A stretch of DNA of 64,000 nt from assembly GCF_002797445.1 (NCBI RefSeq), contig NZ_PGEP01000001.1:4464501-4528500 (forward strand). Direction: 5' to 3'. Below the pieces are notes generated by a model that was not told the DNA's origin, searched no databases, and saw nothing but the letters and a program-made list of their open reading frames with translations. This DNA comes from Acidovorax sp. 69 (GTDB lineage Bacteria > Pseudomonadota > Gammaproteobacteria > Burkholderiales > Burkholderiaceae_C). Of this stretch, positions 46,832 through 56,295 are shown one piece after another. A program made the translations under genes and the position numbers. The first letter of the stretch is position 1, and every line of letters begins with the position of its first letter.

Positions 46832-47917
46832 TCAGAAGCGCTCTTGCGGCGACAGGTAGCGCCACTGCCCCGCGGGCAGGTTGCCCAGGGTCACGCGACC
46901 GATGCGGATTCGCTTGAGGCCCACCACCTTGAGCCCCACCAGTTCGCACATGCGGCGGATCTGGCGCTTTTTGCCCTCGGTGAGCACAAAACGCAGCTGC
47001 TCGGGGTTTTGCCAATCGACCTTGGCGGGCTTGAGCGCCTCGCCGTCCAGGCTCAGGCCATGGCGCAGGCGCTCCAGCAACTCAGTCGGAAACACCGCCT
47101 GCACATTGGTGCTGACAGGGTCACGCTCGTCAATTTCCTGCAGCGGCGCGGAGCGCTCGCTGGGGTGGCGGGGGACCGCCTGGCCGGGGGCCTGGTAGAC
47201 CACGCGCACCAGGTACTCCTTTTCCATCTCGGAGTCCTCGCCGATGATCTGCCGGGCCACGCGGCCGTCCTGCGTCAGCACCAGCAGGCCCACTGAGTCG
47301 ATATCCAGCCGCCCCGCAGGCGCCAGCCCGCGCAGTTGCGGGGGCGAAAACCGGTGGCGACTAGGGTCATCACGCCAGTGCGTGCGGGGATTGATCAGCG
47401 CCACGGCAGGCGTGTGGCCGTCTTCGGCCTGGCCGCTCACGTAGCCCATGGGCTTGTGCAGCAGGATGGTGACACGCTGCTCCTGAAAATCTTGAGCCAC
47501 CTTGTCCACATCGATTCGATCGGCCGCTGTGACCTGCAGTCCCATGGGCGCCACCTCGCCATTGACCTTGACCCAGCCCTGGGCAATCCAGTCGTCGGCC
47601 TCGCGCCGCGAGCACAGCCCCAGCTCGGCCATGCGTTTGTTCAAGCGGGACGTGACCAACCCGTTCGCAGCGACGGTTGCAGCCGCCCGTACCGGCGCCT
47701 GACGCACCGGGGCAACAAACGCGCCCGTCGCCGTGCGGTAATTGGGAGGCGCGGGCGCCCTGGCAGGCCGGGGGGCAGGCGCAGGCCGCACGGGCGCTGC
47801 CTTGGCGGCGACGGCGGGGCGGCGCAGCACCGGGCGGGCAGTGGGCGCAGAGGCGGTTGGGCCATCTGCATTGGATGCAGCCGGGCTCACAGGCGGACGG
47901 GAACTGGAAGTAGACAT
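46832..47917 (-). CDS. 23S rRNA pseudouridine synthase, RluB/RluE/RluF family
   Basis: 361 residues. A ~90-residue proline/alanine-rich N-terminal tail precedes an S4 RNA-binding domain (RLNKRMAELGLCSRREADDWIAQG). Then the RsuA/RluBEF catalytic domain: LHKPMGYVSG, GLAPAGRLDIDSVGLLVLTQDG (catalytic Asp in GRLD), EKEYLVRV, and GKKRQIRRMCELVGLKVVGLKRIRIG. RluF-like is the closest guess from the long insert between KPMGY and GRLD. The start at 47915-47917 gives MSTSSSRPP. Confidence 0.85.
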   Translation of the reverse strand: MSTSSSRPPVSPAASNADGPTASAPTARPVLRRPAVAAKAAPVRPAPAPRPARAPAPPNYRTATGAFVAPVRQAPVRAAATVAANGLVTSRLNKRMAELGLCSRREADDWIAQGWVKVNGEVAPMGLQVTAADRIDVDKVAQDFQEQRVTILLHKPMGYVSGQAEDGHTPAVALINPRTHWRDDPSRHRFSPPQLRGLAPAGRLDIDSVGLLVLTQDGRVARQIIGEDSEMEKEYLVRVVYQAPGQAVPRHPSERSAPLQEIDERDPVSTNVQAVFPTELLERLRHGLSLDGEALKPAKVDWQNPEQLRFVLTEGKKRQIRRMCELVGLKVVGLKRIRIGRVTLGNLPAGQWRYLSPQERF

Positions 47918-48013
47918 TGCACGTATTTTCGCCTGCAAGCCAGACGGACCAAAAGTGGGAACCCATCGGCAATGCCCAGGAGGCCATCGCGACCGATGAA
48001 TAACCCGTGAAGC

Positions 48014-50350
48014 TTACCCCTGGCGCGCCTGCCAGGCCAGGAAATCGTCGACCGGCAGGGGCCGCGTGATGTGGTAACCCTGCGCCTCATCGCAGGCCAG
48101 CGTACGCAGATGCTCCAGGATCCCGGCAGTTTCCACGCCCTCGGCCACCACGGTAAGCCCCAGGTTATGCGCCAGGTCAATGGTCGAGCGCACGATCATC
48201 GCGTCGTCTTCGCCCGTCTCCATGCCCATCACAAACGATTTGTCGATTTTGAGTTCATCCACCGGCAAGCGCTTGAGGTAGGCCAGCGACGAATAACCCG
48301 TGCCGAAATCGTCGATGGACAGTTTGAAGCCCTGCTCGGACAGCCGGTTGAGCATGGCCTCGGCGCGCTGCGGGTCGTCCATGATCGCGCTTTCGGTGAT
48401 CTCCAGACAGAAGGCACTGGCCTGTACGTCATGCCGCACCAGGATGTCGGCCAGTCGGTTGCTGAGTTCCGGGTCGAGCAGGTCGCGGGTGGACAGGTTG
48501 ACCGACACCCTGAGCGGCAGGCCCTGCGTGCGCGGGTCGGCCAGCAGCCGCGCAACCTCGTCAAACATCCACAGTGTGAGCTGGCGCACAAAACCGGTCT
48601 GCTCGGCAAACGGGATGAACTCCATCGGGGGAACCAGCCCCCGCTGCGGATGCTGCCAGCGCACCAGCGCCTCGGCCGACAAGCCGGGCTGCCCATGCAG
48701 CGACACCTTCGGCTGCAGATACAGGCGCAGTTCATGGTGCTCCACCGCGTGGCGCAGCTCGGTCAGCAGCGACAGGGTCTGTGCACTGGCCGAGTCGAAA
48801 GCAGCGTCGTACTGCAATGCACCACTGAGCTTGCGCTTGGCTGCGTACATCGCAATCTCCGAACGGCTGAGCAGGGTGTCAGCATCATCGGCATCATCCG
48901 GCCAGCAGGCAAAACCGATGCCGGCGCTCAAATCCACGGTCTGGTCTTCAAACGCCAAAGGCTCCTCGAACGATTGGTTGATGCGCTGGGCAATGTCATG
49001 GGCGGCAGACGCATCGGCACAAGGCAGCAAGATGGCGAACTGATTGCCGCCCAAACGCGCCACCATATCGTCGGGTGAGCGAACTTGCCGACTCAAGCGC
49101 CCAGCCACAGCCTGCAACAACCGGTCGCCAAAGGCGTAGCCCAGTACGTCATTGACATGCTTGAACCGATCCAGATCAAGGGTGAGCACCGCCAAGGGCT
49201 GCTCTGACGTAGCACTGCCCGCAATGGCCTGAACGACCGTCTCGCGAAAACGTTCGCGATTGGGAAGACCCGTCAAACGGTCCCAGTAGGCCAGGCGGCG
49301 AATCTCGGTTTGCTGCGCACCAATGTCCACCCGCATGTGGTCGAACGAACGCGCCAGGTTGCCAATCTCGTCGGTGCGGTCGGTGTGCTCCAGCGGCACA
49401 TCGTATTCTCCGCGCGAGAGCCGCTGCGTGGCGGCAAGCAGCGAGCGCAGCGGCGTTGTCAGACGCTGCGCAACCACCCCGGTGCCCGCGGCAAACAACA
49501 AAACGCCCGCCACGGTGATGATGGCCAGGAGCACCTGCAACTGGCGGTAGGGCGCTACCACTTCATCCACCGAACGCAGCAACAGCGAGCGGACCTCCCC
49601 ACCCACGCTATCGAGCTGGCTGGAGCGCGCCAGCAACGTGCCCTCGGCCGTCTGAATCTCGCCCACCGCCCCGGCTTCCCGTTGCAGCAAAGCCAGGGCA
49701 TCCGGAGGCAGCGTGCTCACGGGGACTTTCACCGCGCCATCGGCCCCCTTGACCACCAGCGCCACATGCACCGACAAGAGCTGCCGCATTTCGTCGGCCC
49801 GCGACTGATCGATCGGGAACCCCATCAGTACCCAGCCAATGACCACAGGCGCCCGCATGGGCACCATCACAAACTGGTAAGGCACGCCGTCCATGACGGC
49901 GATCTGGCTGCCCTGGGGTTGCGACGCCAGGCGTGGCACCACCAGGCCCAGCGTGGCAGGAAACCGCTCCATCCGGTCCGACAGGCTCACCGCCCGCAGC
50001 TCCAGACGGGTATCCAACAGGGCTGTCACAGCGGCGCCGATGCGGCTACCGTGGTTTTCAAGCACCGACTGGATCGTCTCCTCGTCACCGGAGTTCACCG
50101 CCGATCTGAAGCCGTAGTCGGCAGCCAGCAGGGCCGAGCCCTGGCGCAGTCGCTCGGCGTTCTGGTCCAGCAGGCGGCTCCAGATGTTTTCGTCCAGATC
50201 CAGGGCCCGTGCGATCTGGGCCCGCGCATTGCGGTCGATAGAGGCCCGCACCACAGCAAACCCGGCCGCCTGCACGATGAGCAGCAGCAACAGCGACAAC
50301 CCCACCATCCGCAGGATCAGGCTGCGCCGAACCAGGCGCAGCCGCGTCAA
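48014..50350 (-). CDS. Membrane c-di-GMP phosphodiesterase with degenerate GGDEF
   Basis: 778 residues. TM1 (LILRMVGLSLLLLLIVQAAGFAVV), a large periplasmic sensor of dCACHE/CHASE4 appearance, TM2 (LLAIITVAGVLLFAAGTGVV), HAMP (TPLRSLLAATQRLSRGEYDV), GGDEF-like domain with GGNQF at 434-438, and an EAL domain with intact EAL at 560-562, EITES, DDFGTGYSSL and AEGVET. The altered GGDEF predicts loss of cyclase activity, so the protein is probably a phosphodiesterase. It overlaps the cupredoxin gene by 4 bases and ends a three-gene operon. Confidence 0.87.
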   Translation of the reverse strand: MTRLRLVRRSLILRMVGLSLLLLLIVQAAGFAVVRASIDRNARAQIARALDLDENIWSRLLDQNAERLRQGSALLAADYGFRSAVNSGDEETIQSVLENHGSRIGAAVTALLDTRLELRAVSLSDRMERFPATLGLVVPRLASQPQGSQIAVMDGVPYQFVMVPMRAPVVIGWVLMGFPIDQSRADEMRQLLSVHVALVVKGADGAVKVPVSTLPPDALALLQREAGAVGEIQTAEGTLLARSSQLDSVGGEVRSLLLRSVDEVVAPYRQLQVLLAIITVAGVLLFAAGTGVVAQRLTTPLRSLLAATQRLSRGEYDVPLEHTDRTDEIGNLARSFDHMRVDIGAQQTEIRRLAYWDRLTGLPNRERFRETVVQAIAGSATSEQPLAVLTLDLDRFKHVNDVLGYAFGDRLLQAVAGRLSRQVRSPDDMVARLGGNQFAILLPCADASAAHDIAQRINQSFEEPLAFEDQTVDLSAGIGFACWPDDADDADTLLSRSEIAMYAAKRKLSGALQYDAAFDSASAQTLSLLTELRHAVEHHELRLYLQPKVSLHGQPGLSAEALVRWQHPQRGLVPPMEFIPFAEQTGFVRQLTLWMFDEVARLLADPRTQGLPLRVSVNLSTRDLLDPELSNRLADILVRHDVQASAFCLEITESAIMDDPQRAEAMLNRLSEQGFKLSIDDFGTGYSSLAYLKRLPVDELKIDKSFVMGMETGEDDAMIVRSTIDLAHNLGLTVVAEGVETAGILEHLRTLACDEAQGYHITRPLPVDDFLAWQARQG

Positions 50351-50993
50351 GGCTGCAGCCCCGTCATACGCACCGAGGCAGCAGCAGTCCCCGCCGCAGG
50401 CACCGTCACCGTTTGCTCCAGTGCCGGGGCGCCCACCGGCAAGCGGATGTGCCAGGTCCTCAGCCTGTAAGTGCCTGGCGGTACGTTGTCGAGCAGCGCC
50501 TTGCCACTACCAGCCGGTGTGCGGGCGTAGTAAGGCGTGTCCACCACCAGAATCCAGCCCACCATCTGGTCATGGATATTGCAGCCCAGTGCCACCACCC
50601 CCGGTTTGTCGAAAAGAACGGGGTTGGAGGGGGTTCCGCTATAGAGCTTGAGCTCAAACTTCTTGGTCGGAGAAAACGAATACACATGGTGCCGCACCGA
50701 GTCGCGGTTAGGAAACAGCACTTCGGTTCCCGCCGTCACCACCAGCACACCGGGCACGAACTGCCTTTTTTCCTGCGCCATTTCGGCGCCAGCCAGCGGC
50801 TTGACCTCCTTGCGCGCCTCAGCGGAGTCCAGAAAGACCACCGCGTCCGCCAGTGGTTTGCCCAACGCATCCAGTACGTCCACTTGCAGCGTTCCCGAAT
50901 GTGCCAGGGTGCTCAGCCCCCCAGGCACACTGCCACGCTGGCCCACCGCACTCGGTCAGCGCAGCGCGCAAGAAGCACAAGGCCTTGCCTCAT
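50347..50993 (-). CDS. Periplasmic cupredoxin-like protein (apparent frameshift)
   Basis: The mature part shows a type-1 copper site: His in NRDSVRHHVYSFS, then LGCNIHDQM giving Cys, His and Met ligands. Related proteins are called methylamine-utilisation or plastocyanin-like. The 5' end is displaced: from ATG 50993, which overlaps the upstream stop as ATGA, the frame reads MRQGLVLLARCADRVRWASV, a signal-like sequence, but stops at a G6 run (50917-50922). Adding one G joins it to LSTLAHSGTLQVDVLDALG. Without that, translation would begin at GTG 50946 with no signal peptide. Confidence 0.8.
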
Positions 50994-51889
50994 GGCTCTA
51001 TGGCCATGCCCAACAGCGGGGCGCCTTCGCCCACCGTCCCCAAAGGCTTGGTGGCGCCGGTGGCCAGGTCCACCTGGTGCAGCAGGGTCTGGCTATGCGC
51101 AGCACTGCGCACAGCCACCAGCGCCGTATTGCCCACATCGGCAATGTCGAACGCCACGTCGGTGAGGGGCCCCAGCCCCAACGACCCCACGGTGCGCAAC
51201 TGACCGGAGTTGGGCGAGACCACCGGCAGGGTGCCCTCGCGCGAGCCCTGCATGACCAGCACGCCCAACGCACGGTCGATGGCGTAGTTGGTGGTGATCT
51301 TGCTGTCGTTCGGGTTGTAGGTGTAAGCCGCCCCGGCGATATCAGGCTTGCGACGGGCGTTCACATCGCCCCAGGCATAGCGCAGGGCCGGGTCGGGTTG
51401 CACACCGTCCACCGCCGGATCACCATCCACCGCCGCGCCGGTGTCCGGGTGCAGGCGCAGGTTCTGACCGGTGTTGGACACCACGCGGATGCGGTCTGCG
51501 GCCGGGTTGAAGTCGAAACCGAACACGGCCCCGTTCAAAGGCAGTGCAGCAGGCGCAGCCCCCACCGGGCGCAACGCACCGCTCGGAATGTCCAGCGTGT
51601 ACAAACGGCCCGCTTGCGAGAGCGCATACAACACGCCCTTGGCCACCCGAAAGTCGATGCCCACCAGGCGCTCGCCAGCAGGCAAGCCCGTCACCGGACG
51701 CCGTTCCAGGATGCGGTCAGGTTGTGCGGCATGAAAGGTGATGAGTTCATGCGACGCCGTCACCGCAACCACCGTCTCCCGCAGCCTCGCGTCGGACGCA
51801 GGCGTCGCCGCACAGCCAGCCAGCAAGGCAGAAATCGCCAGCACAGCAAAGGCTGCACGAAGCTTCGAAGGGGGAAGAACGGAGTGCAT
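50990..51889 (-). CDS. DUF4394 lipoprotein
   Basis: 299 residues. Lipoprotein signal with lipobox LLAGC (Cys near residue 26). The remainder matches DUF4394: ITFHAAQPDRILERRPVTGLPAGERLVGIDFRVAKGVLYALS, then AAADRIRVVSNTGQNLRLHPDTG, a beta-propeller-like repeat pattern. Function unknown. First gene of a coupled operon with a cupredoxin and a c-di-GMP phosphodiesterase. Start at 51887-51889 chosen because the signal peptide follows directly. Confidence 0.82.
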   Translation of the reverse strand: MHSVLPPSKLRAAFAVLAISALLAGCAATPASDARLRETVVAVTASHELITFHAAQPDRILERRPVTGLPAGERLVGIDFRVAKGVLYALSQAGRLYTLDIPSGALRPVGAAPAALPLNGAVFGFDFNPAADRIRVVSNTGQNLRLHPDTGAAVDGDPAVDGVQPDPALRYAWGDVNARRKPDIAGAAYTYNPNDSKITTNYAIDRALGVLVMQGSREGTLPVVSPNSGQLRTVGSLGLGPLTDVAFDIADVGNTALVAVRSAAHSQTLLHQVDLATGATKPLGTVGEGAPLLGMAIEP

Positions 51890-52282
51890 CAAAGACCTCG
51901 CAAGTGTTACAGGTTTATACCTGATGGGCGCCATCCCCGCAGCACCCAAGGGCAAACCCCGAGCCCGCTGGAAATGTTCAAATTCAATAGCAACATACCA
52001 TTGAAAATAAAGCGCTTGACACGATTTTTTGCAAATCCACTGCGCCACTTTCTGTTGCATTTTTACGCACACACGTCACCCGTGTGCTCGGCTAATTTGT
52101 AACAAGTCCGTCCATGCATTTCGGGCATGGTCCCATCCGCAACGCTCATGACACATTGTGTCGTTTTTGCCTACACTGCCCCGACCACGCCCCCGGCCTC
52201 TCCGCACACCCCAAGTGTGGGCACCGTTATTGCTTCGGCCTGTTCACACTGTTTGATTCCCTTCGAGACAACAAGGACCCCC

Positions 52283-53995
52283 ATGTCGGCCGCTTCTTCA
52301 CTCAAATCCTTGTCGATCTCCAGCCGGCTCAGCCTCGGGTTTGGCTGCATGTTGGTGCTCATCATCGCGGTGGCAGCCTTGGGCCAGTGGTCTGTCAGCC
52401 AAGTACATGACCAGATGCGCCAGATCACCGGCACCGGGGCCAACAAGGCCAAGCTGGTCAATGGCATGCTGGAGGGCGTAAGCGCCATCGGTATCCAGAG
52501 CCGGTCGGCCGCGATGCTCAACGACATCGACCCCAAGCAGGCTCGCGAGCAAATAGCTGCCGTGGGCAAGACGCTCAAGGAGTACAGCACCCAGGAAGCG
52601 GCGCTGACCGAGCTACTCACCCCTGCCCTCGCCACCCCCGCCGAGATCAGGCTGCTGGGCGAGGTGAAGGCGCTGGGCCAGAAAACCCGCCCCGAACTCG
52701 ACAACGCCATCAAAGCCGCGGACGACGGTGACACCGTGAGCGCCACACTGGCGCTCATGACCCGGGTGGCACCCGGCGAGACTGCCTGGCGCGCCAAGCT
52801 GCGCGAACTGGTCGAACTGCAGAGCGCCCTCAACACCGAAGCCACGGCGTCGACCGAGCAGACCCAAAGCAACGCGCGTGTGGTGGGTGGCCTGCTGGTG
52901 CTGCTGGCCATTGGGCTGGGTGCGCTGATTGCGTGGCGCATCACCTCCAGCATCACAGCGCCCATTGGCCGGGCTGTGGTGGTGGCAGAACGCATCGCAC
53001 GTGGCGATCTCACCTCGCAGGTGGAAGTGCGCATCCACGACGAAACCGGCCGTCTGCTCGAAGCTATCGCAGCCATGCAGGAGCGCTTGCGCACTCTGGT
53101 GGGTGAAATCGGCCAGACCGCCGACTCCATTCTTGTGGCCAGCTCCGAGGTCGCCTCGGGCAACCTCGACCTGAGCCAGCGCACCGAACAAACATCGCAC
53201 AACCTGCAAAGCGCGGCCACATCGCTGGTCGATCTGACCGGCACCGTCTCGCAAAGCGCAGACTCGGCCCGACAGGCCAATCAGCTGGCCTCCACCGCAT
53301 CGGACGCCGCCACACGCGGAGGCGAAGTGGTGTCGCAAGTGGTGCGCACCATGGACACCATCAGCGCCAGCTCGCGCAAGATCGCCGACATCATCAGCGT
53401 GATTGACGGTATCGCGTTCCAGACCAATATCCTGGCCCTCAATGCGGCCGTAGAAGCGGCCCGTGCTGGCGAGCAAGGCCGTGGTTTTGCCGTGGTCGCG
53501 GGCGAGGTGCGCAGTCTGGCCGGCCGCTCGGCCAATGCAGCGCGCGAAATCAAGGCGCTGATTGGCGCCAGTGTGGATCAGGTGCAAGAGGGAAGCACCC
53601 TGGTGAACCATGCGGGCAAGACCATCGAAGAACTGGTGCTGTCGGTGCGCCGCGTGTCAGACATCATGGGCGAGATCACCGCCGCCACCCAGGAACAAAG
53701 CCAGCGCATCGGCCATGTCAGCCACTCGGTGGGCGAACTCGAAGAGATGACGCAGCAGAACGCCGCACTGGTGGAAGAAGGCGCCGCCGCCGCCGACAGC
53801 CTCAAAGACCAGGCCGGGCGCCTGACGCAGATGGTGGGCACTTTCCGGCTCACGCGTGTGGGTGGCGATGACAACAGCTGGGGTGCGGCAACCCCTTCTG
53901 CATCGCCCATGGCCGTGCCAGCGCCAGCGCGTACGGCAGCCCCGCGCGCCCTGGCCTCAGCCATCTCCCGCGCTCCGGCACTGCCACGCAGCTAA
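52283..53995 (+). CDS. Methyl-accepting chemotaxis protein
   Basis: 570 residues. TM1 ([20 protein letters not shown]), a ~170-residue periplasmic four-helix-bundle type sensor, TM2 ([19 protein letters not shown]), HAMP, and a long cytoplasmic signalling coil with the conserved tip [21 protein letters not shown] and [18 protein letters not shown]. No CheR-tether pentapeptide at the C-terminus. AAGGA 7 bp upstream supports the start. The ligand is unknown. Confidence 0.93.
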   Translation: MSAASSLKSLSISSRLSLGFGCMLVLIIAVAALGQWSVSQVHDQMRQITGTGANKAKLVNGMLEGVSAIGIQSRSAAMLNDIDPKQAREQIAAVGKTLKEYSTQEAALTELLTPALATPAEIRLLGEVKALGQKTRPELDNAIKAADDGDTVSATLALMTRVAPGETAWRAKLRELVELQSALNTEATASTEQTQSNARVVGGLLVLLAIGLGALIAWRITSSITAPIGRAVVVAERIARGDLTSQVEVRIHDETGRLLEAIAAMQERLRTLVGEIGQTADSILVASSEVASGNLDLSQRTEQTSHNLQSAATSLVDLTGTVSQSADSARQANQLASTASDAATRGGEVVSQVVRTMDTISASSRKIADIISVIDGIAFQTNILALNAAVEAARAGEQGRGFAVVAGEVRSLAGRSANAAREIKALIGASVDQVQEGSTLVNHAGKTIEELVLSVRRVSDIMGEITAATQEQSQRIGHVSHSVGELEEMTQQNAALVEEGAAAADSLKDQAGRLTQMVGTFRLTRVGGDDNSWGAATPSASPMAVPAPARTAAPRALASAISRAPALPRS

Positions 53996-54012
53996 CTCGA
54001 CTTTAAAACTGG

Positions 54013-54105
54013 CGCGGCCTACACCAGGGGCGCCGAGCAAGGGCCGCCCCGCAGCGAGGGCGCCATCCCCGTCAGGGAGAAGGCGCAAAGCGCCTCAGGG
54101 GGGAG
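54013..54105 (-). repeat. GC-rich stop-adjacent repeat, copy 5 (family B)
   Basis: On the minus strand: CCCCCCTGAGGCGCTTTGCG, CGCCTTCTCCCTGACGGGGA, then GGGGCGGCCCTTGC. The TGA inside CCCCCCTGA is the stop codon of the Crp-type regulator, so the repeat supplies its last codons. Confidence 0.7.
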
Positions 54106-54820
54106 TCACACTGGACCGCAGCGCCGCCAGGTCCAGCACGCGCAGGCCGCCGTATTCCACCCGGATCGCGCCCTGCCCCTCCAGCGCCGCCAGAGCTTCG
54201 TTCACCCGCTGACGCGACAGCCCCACCAGGTAAGCCAGCTCCTGCTGCGTGATGCGCAGCACCTCACCCACGCCCGGGTACAGCACGGGGTTGAACAGCG
54301 ATGCCAGGCTGCGCGCCACGCGCACATCGGGGTTGTTCAGGCGGTCGATCTCACGGGCGGCAATGAACTGGCCCAGGCGCTCGTTGAGCTGATTCATCAC
54401 AAAGCGGTTGAAGCCAATGGAGTGGTCAAGCAGCCAGTGAAAGCTGTCAATCGGCAGCCCCGCCACCACGCTTTTGCGCAGCGCCTGAATGTTGTAGCGG
54501 TAGGGCTCGCGCTTGATGGTGGTGCCCTCGCCAAACCAGCCGCCAGGCGGCAGGCCTGCATAGGTCATGGTCTGGCCCTGGGCGTTGTCGGTGCTCATCT
54601 TGAGCAGGCCCTCCACCACACCGAACCAGTAGGTGACCGGGCGCCCCACGCGGCACACGTAGTCTCCCGCCTTGGCATCGCCCACCAGCAACGAGGCCAC
54701 GGCACGCTCGCGCTCGGCGGGCAGCAGCAGGTTGAGCCACGGAATACCGTCCAGTTCCTGCGGCGTGGGCGACCGGCGCCGCTGGTGCAGTGACAAGTCC
54801 TGGTTCATGCGTGGGTCCAT
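54095..54820 (-). CDS. Crp/Fnr-family transcriptional regulator
   Basis: About 241 residues. Cyclic-nucleotide-binding-like barrel (AGDYVCRVGRPVTYWFGVVEGLLKM, GLPPGGWFGEGTTI) and a winged HTH (RITQQELAYLVGLSRQRVNEALAALEGQGAIRVEYGGLRVLD). The four-Cys cluster of FNR is absent (one Cys), and Crp cAMP contacts are not conserved, so the effector is unknown. Two starts are possible (54820 and 54808). Divergent from a Liv-type binding-protein gene, with a shared palindromic motif in the gap. Confidence 0.85.
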   Translation of the reverse strand: MDPRMNQDLSLHQRRRSPTPQELDGIPWLNLLLPAERERAVASLLVGDAKAGDYVCRVGRPVTYWFGVVEGLLKMSTDNAQGQTMTYAGLPPGGWFGEGTTIKREPYRYNIQALRKSVVAGLPIDSFHWLLDHSIGFNRFVMNQLNERLGQFIAAREIDRLNNPDVRVARSLASLFNPVLYPGVGEVLRITQQELAYLVGLSRQRVNEALAALEGQGAIRVEYGGLRVLDLAALRSSVTPP

Positions 54821-54887
54821 AGCGCAAAGGTTCTCATGAAAAAGGGCGGCCCGCAGCGACAGTGAGGGGCGGGAATACCACGACCCC

Positions 54888-54907
54888 AATTGTCGTCAGA
54901 CTGACAA
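54888..54907. promoter_or_regulatory. Candidate regulator site, AATTGTCGTC-N5-GACAA (site 1)
   Basis: Contains the inverted repeat TTGTC-N8-GACAA and an inner GTCAG-A-CTGAC. It is 77 bp upstream of the Liv-type binding-protein gene and 67 bp from the regulator start. The same 20-bp pattern occurs at 58947, before the acyl-CoA ligase/liv operon. Confidence 0.55.
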
Positions 54908-54984
54908 AAAAATGCCAATCGTGACGGGATGATGTCGCCTCGCGCCCCGGCCGCATCCGACCGGCACCCGAGGAGACCCGCACC

Positions 54985-56190
54985 ATGACCCGACAACCGC
55001 CCACCGACACGCACACCAGCGCCCCATTGCAACGCGTCCCAAGCCCCCTGGCCCGCCGCCAGGTGCTGGCCACCGCAGCCGCCGCAGCCGTTGGCCTGCC
55101 CTGGCTGGGCTGGGGCGGCCCCGCCCGAGCGCAAGAGGGCACGATCAGGATTGCGCAGTCCACCGCCCTCACCGGGCCCCTGGGGGATCTGGGATCGGCC
55201 ATGCACCAGGGCGCCAAGGCAGCGTTTGCGGCCATCAATGCGCGCGGCGGCATCCATGGCAAGGCCATCGAACTGGTCACCCAGGACGACACCTACGACG
55301 TACCCAAGGCGTTGGCCAATGTGGAACAGTTCCTGGCCGACCCGGGCTACTTTGCTTTGTTCAACTGCATGGGCACCCCCATGATCGACGCGATGCTGCC
55401 CAAAGTGATGGAGAGCGGCATCCCGTTCTTCGCCCCCTTCACCGGCGCGCAGCTGAGCCGCACCAAAAGCGCCCGCAACGTGTTCAACATCCGCGCCAGC
55501 TATGCCGACGAGGCCGAAAAACTCGTGCAGCACCTGTCAACCATCGGCATCCAGCGCATCGGCATCGTCTACCAGAACAACTCGTTCGGCAAAGAAGTGT
55601 TCACGGCGGCCAAGCAGTCGATGGATCGCCTCAAGCTGCCCGAGGCACTGAGCGTGACGGTGGAGAACAACGCCTCGGACGCAGGCGCTGCCGCCACCAA
55701 ACTGGCGAGTGGCAACCTGGAGGCCGTCGTGATCGGCCTGGCTGGCAAGCCCACGCTGGAGTTCGTGAAAGCCTATCGCACCCTCAAGCGGGGCGTGACG
55801 CTGTATGCCCTGTCGGTGATGGGCACGCCCGCCACGGTAAAGGCCCTTGGCGCGGACGCCACAGGCATGGCGATTTCGCAGGTGGTGCCCCTGCCGTCCA
55901 ACGTGGTGATGCCCGTGGTACGCGAATTCCAGGCCGCCTGGAAGGCCTCGGGCGCCACCGCCGAGCCCTCCCACCTGGCGCTGGAGGGCTACATCAACGC
56001 CCGCGTGTTTGCCGAAGCCCTGCAACGCGCAGGCCGCAACCCCACGCGTGCAGCCTTCATCGACGCCACCTGGAACCTCAAAAAGTGGGACCTGGGCGGT
56101 TTTGAGATCAGCGCCAGCACCCCCGACCGCAACGCCTCGCGTTTTGTGGAGCTGACGCTGGTGGGGCGCGATGGGCGGTTCATCCGCTGA
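54985..56190 (+). CDS. Branched-chain-type ABC transporter substrate-binding protein
   Basis: 401 residues. A twin-arginine-like or long Sec signal (LARRQVLATAAAAAVGLPWLG, cleavage near ARAQ) precedes a Peripla_BP_6 domain: IRIAQSTALTGPLGDLGSAMHQGAKAAF, FALFNCMGTPMIDAMLP, IGIVYQNNSFGKEVF, LALEGYINARVF. Such proteins bind amino acids, amides, aromatic or fatty acids. It stands alone here, without permease or ATPase genes adjacent. A liv-type transporter begins at 59070 under the same putative site. Confidence 0.87.
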   Translation: MTRQPPTDTHTSAPLQRVPSPLARRQVLATAAAAAVGLPWLGWGGPARAQEGTIRIAQSTALTGPLGDLGSAMHQGAKAAFAAINARGGIHGKAIELVTQDDTYDVPKALANVEQFLADPGYFALFNCMGTPMIDAMLPKVMESGIPFFAPFTGAQLSRTKSARNVFNIRASYADEAEKLVQHLSTIGIQRIGIVYQNNSFGKEVFTAAKQSMDRLKLPEALSVTVENNASDAGAAATKLASGNLEAVVIGLAGKPTLEFVKAYRTLKRGVTLYALSVMGTPATVKALGADATGMAISQVVPLPSNVVMPVVREFQAAWKASGATAEPSHLALEGYINARVFAEALQRAGRNPTRAAFIDATWNLKKWDLGGFEISASTPDRNASRFVELTLVGRDGRFIR

Positions 56191-56217
56191 GGGCGGTGCT
56201 ATTGCTCTGACGAAAAC

Positions 56218-56272
56218 TATCAAATAGATAGCACCTTGCGCATACGCATCAAGCGCTACCGGCCGATTTCTA
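56218..56272. repeat. Palindromic intergenic repeat, copy 8 (family A, diverged)
   Basis: ATAGATAGCACCTTGCGC, then AAGCGCTACCGGCCGATTTC retain the family-A outer parts. Located between convergent genes, ending just before the gspB stop; possible terminator. Confidence 0.5.
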
Positions 56273-56295
56273 TGTGTAAAGCGCCTATGAGGCGC

